Source of the DNA: an uncultured Tateyamaria sp.
Lineage (GTDB): Bacteria; Pseudomonadota; Alphaproteobacteria; Rhodobacterales; Rhodobacteraceae
NCBI RefSeq assembly: GCF_947488715.1
Contig: NZ_CANLAG010000004.1
Span: 124,001 to 188,000 of the forward strand
Reading direction: 5' to 3'
DNA length: 64,000 nt
The translations under genes and the position numbers were made by a program. Shown one piece after another: positions 24,059 through 31,157 of the stretch. Below the pieces are notes generated by a model. It did no database searches and had not been told where the DNA came from. It was given only the letters and a program-made list of their open reading frames with translations. The number at the start of each line of letters is the position of its first letter. Position 1 is the stretch's first letter.

Positions 24059-24997
24059 TCATTTGCGCACTGCTCCGAAGGTGATGCCCCGCAGCAGGTG
24101 TTTGCGCAGCAGGATGGTGAAGATCATGACCGGCAGCAGGAAGATCGTCGCGCCAGCGGCGACCGCGGGCCAGTCGAGGCCACCCACGCCGATGATGGTC
24201 GGGATGAAGGGCGGTGCGGTCTGGGCCGTGCCGGAGGTCAACAGGACGGCGAAGGCGTATTCGTTCCAGGCAAAGATCAGGCAGAAGATCGCGGTGGAGG
24301 CGATGCCGGTGGCGGCCTGGGGCAGCACGACCTTGTAGAAGGCCTGGAACCGTGTGTAGCCGTCGATCAGGGCCGCTTCTTCGTATTCGCGGGGGATTTC
24401 GTCGATGAACCCTTTGAGTAGCCAGACCGCGAGGGAGATATTGACGGCCGTGTAGAGCAGGATCATGCCCAGATGCGTGTCGGAGAGGCCCAGTTGCCGG
24501 TACATCAGGAAGATGGGGATGGCCACGGCGATGGGCGGCATCATCCGCGTGCTGAGGATGAAGAACAGCAGGTCATCTGCCAGCGGGATTTTGAACCGTG
24601 AAAAGGCGTAGGCCGCAAGGGTGCCGAGCACAATGCTGAGGAAGGTCGAACCGAAGCCGATGATCACCGAGTTGAGGAAGCGTTCGCCAAATTTCGAGGG
24701 GCCTGCGATGACCATGTCGTATTCGCGCACGATCTCTTCGTACCAGGTTTCGGGCGGGTTGGCGGCGAGGAATTCGTCGGTTTGCCGAGTGCGTGTGGTG
24801 AAGAGGTTCACGTAGCCTTCGAGCGTGGGTTCGAACACCACTTTGGGCGGGTAGCTGATGGCGTCGGCGGGGGATTTGAACCCGGTCATCATGATCCAGG
24901 CCAGCGGCAGCATGGTGATCAGCGCATAGACGATGACCATTGTGCCGGCGAACCACTTGGTGCGTTTGGTCGGTTCGGTGACGGAAAAGCTGCTCAT
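24059..24997 (-). CDS. Carbohydrate ABC transporter permease (MalG-type)
   Basis: A 312-residue inner-membrane permease with about six membrane helices. The EAA loop that contacts the ATPase is clear: EYEEAALIDGYTRFQAFYKVVLPQAATG. A periplasmic insert of about 60 residues after the first helix (residues of about 50-110) is longer than in MalG and is common in glycerol-type systems. The start at 24997 gives a cytoplasmic N-terminus before the first helix TMVIVYALITMLPLAWIMM. It lies between the other permease (106 bases upstream, with a degenerate repeat element) and the small membrane protein gene. Confidence 0.92.
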   Translation of the reverse strand: MSSFSVTEPTKRTKWFAGTMVIVYALITMLPLAWIMMTGFKSPADAISYPPKVVFEPTLEGYVNLFTTRTRQTDEFLAANPPETWYEEIVREYDMVIAGPSKFGERFLNSVIIGFGSTFLSIVLGTLAAYAFSRFKIPLADDLLFFILSTRMMPPIAVAIPIFLMYRQLGLSDTHLGMILLYTAVNISLAVWLLKGFIDEIPREYEEAALIDGYTRFQAFYKVVLPQAATGIASTAIFCLIFAWNEYAFAVLLTSGTAQTAPPFIPTIIGVGGLDWPAVAAGATIFLLPVMIFTILLRKHLLRGITFGAVRK

Positions 24998-25103
24998 TGT
25001 GGGCGTCTTTCTGCTGGGCGGGCCTTGGGGTGGGGGCTGTCTGCCCCCCGCGCTGGCGCGCGTCCCCCGAAGGTATTTTGGGCGAAAGGAAGGGTGGGGT
25101 TGG

Positions 25104-26057
25104 TCATCGTTCTTTGACCTTGTTCAGGGCCTTGACGTAGATGCTGGCCAGGCCAAAAACGGTGACAAAGAGGATGATCGCGTAGGCGCTGGCGTAGCCG
25201 GTGCGCCATTTCTCGAACGCCTCGCGTTTGAGGTTGATCGAGGTGAGTTCAGTGGTGGAGCCGGGGCCGCCGCCGGTGAGTTGCACGACGAGGTCAAACA
25301 TCTTGAAGTTCTCGATACCGCGAAAGAGGACGGCGAGCATCAGGAAGGGCAGCACCATTGGGATGGTGATCGTGAAGAACTGGCGCAGCTTGGAGGCCCG
25401 GTCGACCTCGGCGGCCTCATAGATGTAGTCGGGGATCGACCTCAGCCCGGCGAGACAGATGAGCATCACGAAGGGCGTCCACATCCACGTGTCGACGATG
25501 ACGATGGACCAGGGCGCAAGCTGGACCGAGCCGAGCATTTCGAAGCTGGAGGGATCCTTGCCGGTGAAGAAGGCGACGATGTAGTTGAAGAGGCCGATTT
25601 GCGGCTGGTAGAGGAATTTCCAGAAGTTGCCGACCACCGCCGGAGACAGCATCATGGGCAGCACGATGATCGTGGTCCACAGGTCGTTGCCCTTGAACTT
25701 CTTGTTGATCAGGTAGGCGAGGGTAAAGCCGATCAGGACCTGAAAGAAGATCGTCCAGAACAGGAAATGCGCCGTGGCCTGCATGTTCAGCCAGATGTCG
25801 CTGTCGGTCAGGATGCGCTCGTAATTGCGGGTGCCGATCCACTCGACCTCGCGGTTGCGGTTCGCCTTGAAGTTCGTAAACGACAGGCGGATCGTCCAGA
25901 TCAGCGGGAAGATGTTGATCGCCAGCAACAGGAAGATGGTGGGGCCGACAAAGATCCACGCGATGGCGCGGTCGCTCAGACCTTTGATCTTGCGGGCGAC
26001 ACGCGGTGGTGTGGCGGTTGCGGCATATGTAGCAGGATCTTGGGGCATGGGCACCAT
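25104..26057 (-). CDS. Carbohydrate ABC transporter permease (MalF-type)
   Basis: A 317-residue permease with six predicted helices. The first is IAWIFVGPTIFLLLAINIF and the EAA loop is YIYEAAEVDRASKLRQFFTITIPM. The start at 26057 is the longest; ATG at 26048 is equally possible. It pairs with the MalG-type permease at 24059 to form the membrane channel. Upstream is a strong stem-loop (26077-26144) separating it from the binding-protein gene, consistent with lower expression of the membrane components. A 106-base gap with a short GC-rich and A/T-tail element follows. Confidence 0.92.
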   Translation of the reverse strand: MVPMPQDPATYAATATPPRVARKIKGLSDRAIAWIFVGPTIFLLLAINIFPLIWTIRLSFTNFKANRNREVEWIGTRNYERILTDSDIWLNMQATAHFLFWTIFFQVLIGFTLAYLINKKFKGNDLWTTIIVLPMMLSPAVVGNFWKFLYQPQIGLFNYIVAFFTGKDPSSFEMLGSVQLAPWSIVIVDTWMWTPFVMLICLAGLRSIPDYIYEAAEVDRASKLRQFFTITIPMVLPFLMLAVLFRGIENFKMFDLVVQLTGGGPGSTTELTSINLKREAFEKWRTGYASAYAIILFVTVFGLASIYVKALNKVKER

Positions 26058-26076
26058 CGGGCAAAGAGGGGGTGTG

Positions 26077-26144
26077 GTGCGCCGGGACGGCGCACCCTAC
26101 GGGATTGATTGTCGAGAGGGGTAGGGTGCGCCGTCTCGGCGCAC
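26077..26144 (-). terminator. Long stem-loop after the solute-binding-protein gene
   Basis: Two 24-base arms (26077-26100 and 26121-26144) are complementary at 23 positions plus one wobble, separated by 20 bases. Each arm is itself nearly palindromic (GTGCGCC...GGCGCAC). Its position between the binding-protein gene and the permease gene fits an mRNA-stabilising or attenuating structure. Confidence 0.8.
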
Positions 26145-26157
26145 CTCAGGTTGCTGA

Positions 26158-27477
26158 CTAGAGCTTGCCTTCGTCTTCGAAGACTTCGGTCCAGTCCTCG
26201 ACCAGCTTGTCGAGTGCTTCTTGTGCCGTGCCCTGATCGGCCACGATGTAGTCGTGCAGGCGTTTCTGCATCGCCAGCAGCAGTTCGGCATAAGCCGGTT
26301 CCTGCCAGAAGTCCTGCACGCCGCCCATCGCCTCGAGGAAGTCACCGGCGAACGGTGCGCTGTCCTTGAAACCGGGGTCGTTCAGCACCGAGTTGTGCGC
26401 TGAATAGCCGCCCAGCGACCACCACTTGGCCTGAACATCGGGGTTGGCGAACCACTTGATGTACTCAAGGGCCGCGTCCTGCTTGTCCGAATAGGCCACA
26501 ACCGAGATACCCTGACCGCCCAGTGTGGAGCCGGCCTGGTTCTGTGGGGGGTTCACGAAGAAGTCGATCTTGTCGCCACCGGTGTTCGGATCGGCATAAA
26601 GGCCGGGGAAGAACGCGAACCAGTTCATCGCCATGGCGACCTGACCCGATTTGAAGGCGTCGAGGCTCTCACCCATGTAGGAGTTGGTGTAGCCAGGTGG
26701 TGTCGCTGTCTCGTAGAACTCTTTATAGAATTCCAGCGCTTCGACCGCTTCGGCAGAGTTCACAGCGCCGTCCATGTCGTAGGAGCCGGGCGTGTTCTCG
26801 TATTTGAAACCCCACGGATACAGCGCGGACGTCACACCCATCGTGATGCCTTCGGACCCGCGCTCGGTAAAGATCGAGGCGCCATAGACGGTCTGGCCGT
26901 CAATCTCGCGGCCCTGGAAGAATTGCGCGATCTGCAGCATTTCTTTCTGGCTTTGCGGCTCGCGCAGGTCCTGGCCTGTGGCTTCTTTGTAGGCGGCCTG
27001 GATGTCTTCGCGGCCAAACCAGTCCTTGCGATAGAACCAGCCGTTTGCGTCGCCCATCGCGGGCAGGGCGTAGTAGTTTGGCGTGCCTTTGGGCCATGTC
27101 GAATAGGCATAGACCGTCGCATCCGCGAAATCGGACATCGAGATGCCTTCGGCGTCAAAGAAGTCGTTCAGTTTCACGTAGTGGCCGTTTTCCGCGCCGC
27201 CGCCAATCCACTGGCTGTCGCCGATCAGCAGGTCGCAGAGCTTGCCGCCCGAGTTCAGCTCGTTCAGCATCCGGTCGGCGAAGTTGGGCCACGGGATGAA
27301 CTCAAAGCTCATGTTGTGGCCGGACTGTGCCTCAAATTCCTTGGACAGTTCCACCAGCGCGTTTGCGGGGTCCCAGGCGGCCCAGCACAGGGTCAGGTCA
27401 TCGGCCTGTGCGGTGCTGGCCATGGACGCAGCCACAAGGCTGAGCGCACTGACGGATGCCAGTTTAAAGGTCTTCAT
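26158..27477 (-). CDS. Extracellular solute-binding protein of the polyol/ketose ABC importer
   Basis: A 439-residue family 1-type periplasmic binding protein. The signal peptide is about 25 residues (MKTFKLASVSALSLVAAS... ending TAQA before DDLTLCW). The mature sequence shows typical patterns (FEAQSGHNMSFEFIPWPNF; GKLCDLLIGDSQWIG; FFPGLYADPNTGG; GGQGISVVAYSDKQDAALEYIKWF). The start at 27477 is set by the signal peptide and GGGAGGAA upstream. It is the first gene of the leftward operon, downstream of paired LacI-type operators, and is followed by a long stem-loop. It captures the substrate for the permease pair; the ligand is unknown. Confidence 0.93.
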   Translation of the reverse strand: MKTFKLASVSALSLVAASMASTAQADDLTLCWAAWDPANALVELSKEFEAQSGHNMSFEFIPWPNFADRMLNELNSGGKLCDLLIGDSQWIGGGAENGHYVKLNDFFDAEGISMSDFADATVYAYSTWPKGTPNYYALPAMGDANGWFYRKDWFGREDIQAAYKEATGQDLREPQSQKEMLQIAQFFQGREIDGQTVYGASIFTERGSEGITMGVTSALYPWGFKYENTPGSYDMDGAVNSAEAVEALEFYKEFYETATPPGYTNSYMGESLDAFKSGQVAMAMNWFAFFPGLYADPNTGGDKIDFFVNPPQNQAGSTLGGQGISVVAYSDKQDAALEYIKWFANPDVQAKWWSLGGYSAHNSVLNDPGFKDSAPFAGDFLEAMGGVQDFWQEPAYAELLLAMQKRLHDYIVADQGTAQEALDKLVEDWTEVFEDEGKL

Positions 27478-27552
27478 GGATATTCCTCCCAGTTTGAGAA
27501 CGGCTGTTTTATGTCTTTTTGCCGAATCGTCGTTGTGACTTCTAAACGCTAT

Positions 27553-27570
27553 TTGAGGTACGCACCTCAA
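27553..27570. promoter_or_regulatory. LacI-type operator, site 1
   Basis: TTGAGGTACGCACCTCAA is an 18-base near-palindrome with central CG, 76 bases upstream of the binding-protein start codon. It is the exact reverse complement of site 2 at 27584-27601. The most likely ligand is the LacI regulator encoded at 19020 in the same operon. Confidence 0.75.
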
Positions 27571-27583
27571 GTCTACCTTCTTT

Positions 27584-27601
27584 TTGAGGTGCGTACCTCA
27601 A
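27584..27601. promoter_or_regulatory. LacI-type operator, site 2
   Basis: TTGAGGTGCGTACCTCAA, the exact reverse complement of site 1, lies 31 bases further from the gene. The centre-to-centre spacing of about three helical turns puts both sites on the same face of the DNA, favouring cooperative binding. Confidence 0.75.
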
Positions 27602-27663
27602 AACCGCTGAATTTCAATTTAACGTATTGCGATGGATGGATATTTTTTTGCGGGTTTCTGGCA

Positions 27664-29247
27664 CTATACGTCATGTCCTACGTAGGTGAACTGTGTAAAC
27701 GTGGCCTGCCGCGCACCACCGGATGTGTCAAAAGCGGCCATGCCGACGAATGCTCCGGTAAAGCTGGCGTGCTCGCCGCGCCCGCCCTCGTCCGAGATGG
27801 CGGATGCGTCCAGAGTGGGGCCAATCGGGGTCCACGCGCCTGTCTGTCGCCAGTAGAACTTTTGGGTTTCGTGATCGACATCCACGCGCAGTGCGACGGG
27901 GCCGTCGTTCAGCGGAACAGGTGCGATGGGGTGGGTCAGTGCGCCTTCGGGCCAGTCCCCCGGACAGGACAGGATGGTCAGAACGCGGCCAAGTGTGGGG
28001 TCATGGCTGACCATCAGGGCGTGAAATTTGGATCGGTTGTAGTAGGTCGTGAGGCCCGCGGCCTGTTGATAGTTAACGGGGTCAAAGGACATCACGGTGC
28101 TGGCGGAATAGGCTGCATGTTCTTGCCTGCGTGCAACCAACGCCTGTTCAAACCAACTGCCGATGCTTTCGCGACCAATCAGGGTCAGGCCAAGGGGTGT
28201 CGCGGCAAAGATCCGGTCACTGTCGGGCGTGCGCAACCATTGAAAGTCGGGGTGCAGCGTCGGCGCGTTGAGGTCGTAGGTGATGGGCTCCGACGCTTGC
28301 GTGCTGCTGTGATGTGGCACGGCGCTGCGTGGCAGGGTGCCACCCGCCTCCAGCACAGGCCAACCGTCTTGCCAGACCACGCGTTCGATCCCCGTTTCGC
28401 GTCCCATGGGGCAGAACCGACCGGGCAGGGGCCGCCCCATCAGGAACGTGTGATAGCCGGTGCCGTCTGGTGCCTCGACATATTGGCCGTGGCCGCTGCG
28501 CTGTACTGGATGATCCGGGGCGTCCCGACAGGTCATCAGGTGATCGCCGGGCTGTACCTCGTATGGCCCCCAGATGTCGCGCGCGCGGGCGGTGGTGACG
28601 GCGTGGTCATAGCCGGTGCCGCCCTCGGCGGTGGTCAGGTAGTACCAGCCGTCGCGTTTGAAGATATGCGGGGCCTCGGTCAGCCCGCGCGCCGTGCCGT
28701 CAAAGATGTTGCGCACCGGGCCGGTCAGCCCGTCCTCAGGCGACCATTCCTGCAACAGGATCCCGTCAAAGGACGCATGCGCCGGGTTGCCGCCCGTACC
28801 TTTGCCGCGGTGGTTCCAGCGGACGTTCATAAAGTACTTGCGCCCATCCGCGTCGTGAAACAGCGACGGGTCAAAGCCGGAGGAATTGACATAGATCGGG
28901 TCCGACCAAGGGCCGTCGATCGCGGGCGCGGTCACGACATAGTTGTGCGCATCCTTGAATGCCCCGTCCAGCCGCTTCACATCCGTATAGACCAGCCAGA
29001 AGAGCCCATCGGCATGACTGAGGCAGGGAGCCCATATGCCGCAACTGTCTGGATTGCCTCGCATATCCAACTGCGCGGCACGGGTCAACGGCCGCGTCGC
29101 CAGCGTCCAGTTGGCAAGGTCGCGTGAGTGGTGGATCTGGACGCCGGGGTACCATTCAAAGGTGGATGTCGCGATATAGTAATCTTCCCCGACCCGGCAG
29201 ATTGACGGGTCGGGGTTGAAGCCGGGCAGGATCGGATTGCGGATCAT
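27664..29247 (-). CDS. Glycoside hydrolase family 43 (beta-xylosidase / arabinofuranosidase-like)
   Basis: A 527-residue GH43 enzyme. The three catalytic acids of the five-bladed propeller are visible: Asp13 (base) in GFNPDPSI, the modulating Asp in SGFDPSLFHD, and Glu (acid) in GLTEAPHIF. A C-terminal beta-sandwich (residues of about 330-527), as in beta-1,4-xylosidases of this family, follows. No signal peptide is seen, so it should act in the cytoplasm on imported oligosaccharides. It is the last gene of the second ABC operon, six bases after a Gfo/Idh/MocA gene. The precise bond (xylosyl or arabinosyl) cannot be decided. Confidence 0.93.
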   Translation of the reverse strand: MIRNPILPGFNPDPSICRVGEDYYIATSTFEWYPGVQIHHSRDLANWTLATRPLTRAAQLDMRGNPDSCGIWAPCLSHADGLFWLVYTDVKRLDGAFKDAHNYVVTAPAIDGPWSDPIYVNSSGFDPSLFHDADGRKYFMNVRWNHRGKGTGGNPAHASFDGILLQEWSPEDGLTGPVRNIFDGTARGLTEAPHIFKRDGWYYLTTAEGGTGYDHAVTTARARDIWGPYEVQPGDHLMTCRDAPDHPVQRSGHGQYVEAPDGTGYHTFLMGRPLPGRFCPMGRETGIERVVWQDGWPVLEAGGTLPRSAVPHHSSTQASEPITYDLNAPTLHPDFQWLRTPDSDRIFAATPLGLTLIGRESIGSWFEQALVARRQEHAAYSASTVMSFDPVNYQQAAGLTTYYNRSKFHALMVSHDPTLGRVLTILSCPGDWPEGALTHPIAPVPLNDGPVALRVDVDHETQKFYWRQTGAWTPIGPTLDASAISDEGGRGEHASFTGAFVGMAAFDTSGGARQATFTQFTYVGHDV

Positions 29248-29253
29248 TGCGGC

Positions 29254-30378
29254 TTAGACCAGCAACGCCTGCGCGGCATCAGCGGGCAAGGGGGTGGGGC
29301 GGTCGCATGTGGTGGTCAACGTTACAACCTCGCCCCTTTCCCCGGCAGTCAGGATTGAGGTCATGACGTCTACGGCGTGAATGGCCAGTTCCAGCGCGCA
29401 GCGGTGCGGGCGGCCCTCGTTCATCGCTACGGCCATCTCGGCCAGCCCAGCGGTGCGGTAGTTCGCCATCGGCGTGCCGCCGTGATCCTGATTGGGCACA
29501 CCCAGCGGGTGCGACGCGGTATCCAGCGCTGTGGTTGTCCCATCCGCCCCCGTCACCTCAACCGTGCCGGAGAACCAGTTTGGGTCGGGCATGAACATGG
29601 TACCGTCTGTGCCATAAAGCTCCATATGCCCGTGCCGGTGTGCCCAGACATCCCAGGACGTCGACAGGGTGATCGTGGCACCGGATGTAAAATCCAGCAG
29701 CGCGTGGATGTTGGTTGGTGTCTTGACCGGGATCACCTCGCCCTTGCGCGGCTCGGACAGGATGGTGCGCGTGTCCGACGCCATCGAGGTCAGCGCGCTG
29801 ACCCGTTTGACCGGCCCCAGAAGCTGGATCAGGTTCGTGATGTAGTACGGCCCAATGTCCAGCATCGGCCCCGCGCCGGGCAAAAAGAAGAAGTCGGGGT
29901 TGGGGTGCCAGTGTTCCATCCCATGCGACATGACATGGGCGGTGCCGGCAATGACCTTGCCGATCTGGCCCGCGTCAATCGCCGTGCGGGCCGCCTGATG
30001 CGCGCCGCCCAGAAACGTGTCGGGGGCCGACCCGATGCGCAGCCCCTTTGCGTCCGCCAGCGCGCGCAATTCCTCACCCTCGGCCAGTGTCAGCACGATG
30101 GGCTTTTCGGTATAGGCATGCTTGCCCGCCTCCAGGATGCTCTTGGTCACAGCGAAATGCGCATCCGGAATGGTCAGGTTCACGATGATGTCGATGTCAT
30201 CCGCGCCCAGCAGTCCATCGACCGTCTCGGCACGCACGTTGAACTCATCCGCCCGCGCCTTGGCCGCGTCGAGGTTCATATCTGCGACGGCACGGACCTC
30301 CAGCCCTTTGAACAGTGGTGCAAGCCGCAGGTAGGCTGCGGAAATGTTGCCGCAGCCGATGATGCCGATACCTTGCAT
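29254..30378 (-). CDS. Gfo/Idh/MocA-family oxidoreductase of the glycan operon
   Basis: A 374-residue dehydrogenase. The Rossmann motif GIGIIGCGNISAAYLRLAP is at the N-terminus, followed by VNLTIPDAHFAVTKSILEAG and the catalytic-lysine motif TEKPIV. The substrate domain contains PGAGPMLDIGPYYITNL, the Asp-Gly-Pro-Tyr variant common in sugar dehydrogenases with plant-glycan operons. The start at 30378 follows GGAGA and lies 11 bases after the isomerase gene; longer frames run back into that gene. It probably converts a monosaccharide released by the GH2 and GH43 enzymes, but the exact sugar is not evident. Confidence 0.91.
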   Translation of the reverse strand: MQGIGIIGCGNISAAYLRLAPLFKGLEVRAVADMNLDAAKARADEFNVRAETVDGLLGADDIDIIVNLTIPDAHFAVTKSILEAGKHAYTEKPIVLTLAEGEELRALADAKGLRIGSAPDTFLGGAHQAARTAIDAGQIGKVIAGTAHVMSHGMEHWHPNPDFFFLPGAGPMLDIGPYYITNLIQLLGPVKRVSALTSMASDTRTILSEPRKGEVIPVKTPTNIHALLDFTSGATITLSTSWDVWAHRHGHMELYGTDGTMFMPDPNWFSGTVEVTGADGTTTALDTASHPLGVPNQDHGGTPMANYRTAGLAEMAVAMNEGRPHRCALELAIHAVDVMTSILTAGERGEVVTLTTTCDRPTPLPADAAQALLV

Positions 30379-30389
30379 GTGTCTCTCCT

Positions 30390-31145
30390 TCAGAATGACT
30401 GTGCCGACGCAAGCGCGCGTCTGGCAAACCGTTGGTGATCGCTGGGATTGTCGTGTTCGGCCACGAAATACTGGGTGCCTGCCGCCTTGAACGCCGCAAA
30501 CAGTGCGGCCCAATCCATCGTGCCGTGGCCCACATCGGCCCACCCGTCCTCATCTTCGTTCTCGCCCGGTGCGGCGATATCCTTGAGGTGCACCGACAGG
30601 ATGCGCGACCCGTGCTGCGCAACCGTGTCCATCGGGTCGGCACCGGCACGCACGGCCCAGGCAACGTCGAACTCGTACACAACCGATGGCGCATTGCGCA
30701 GCAGATGGTCGATGGGCAACGAGCCGTCGGCCAAGGTCGCGTATTCAAAGTCGTGGTTGTGATATCCCAGACCCACGCCATGTCCCGCCAGCGCCTTTGC
30801 CGCACTCTCCAGCCCCGCGCCATAGGCCGACCAGCCCGCCGCATCCGTGGGCCGCACGTCCGGCATGATGTAAGGCACAATGGCGGTACGCATCCCCAGC
30901 CGTTTGGCTATCTGTGCCACGCCTGCCGGGTCGCTCTGGATCATGTCGAGGCCCACATGGCTGGTGGGCATCTCGAGGCCCGCGTCCTTGAGCGCTACCT
31001 CCAACGCAGTGACGGCATCGGGGTCGGCCACCAGCGCGCCGTATCCCTCAACCTGCGCGTAACCAAGGCCCGCCAGCATGGTCAGGGTGTCGCCCAAGGG
31101 GGGGAAATTGCGCGAGCTGTAGAGCTGATAAGAGAAGGCAGTCAT
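30390..31145 (-). CDS. Sugar phosphate isomerase/epimerase (TIM barrel)
   Basis: A 251-residue protein of the xylose-isomerase-like TIM-barrel superfamily. Recognisable metal-site elements are GLGYHNHDFEY, VVYEFDVAWAV, SVHLKDI, and the final YFVAEHDN. It begins with FSYQLYSSRNFPPLGD, typical of the group annotated simply as sugar phosphate isomerase/epimerase. It lies between the GH2 gene (12 bases upstream) and the Gfo/Idh/MocA gene (11 bases downstream). Such isomerase-dehydrogenase pairs often act on 3-keto sugars or the same monosaccharide in turn. The reaction is therefore only inferred. Confidence 0.88.
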   Translation of the reverse strand: MTAFSYQLYSSRNFPPLGDTLTMLAGLGYAQVEGYGALVADPDAVTALEVALKDAGLEMPTSHVGLDMIQSDPAGVAQIAKRLGMRTAIVPYIMPDVRPTDAAGWSAYGAGLESAAKALAGHGVGLGYHNHDFEYATLADGSLPIDHLLRNAPSVVYEFDVAWAVRAGADPMDTVAQHGSRILSVHLKDIAAPGENEDEDGWADVGHGTMDWAALFAAFKAAGTQYFVAEHDNPSDHQRFARRALASAQSF

Positions 31146-31157
31146 GGGGCGAACCTT

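Noticed and set aside
26923-29127. Very long plus-strand open frame opposite the binding-protein and GH43 genes
   Set aside because: It is a shadow frame of well-supported minus-strand genes and runs across their promoter and operators.
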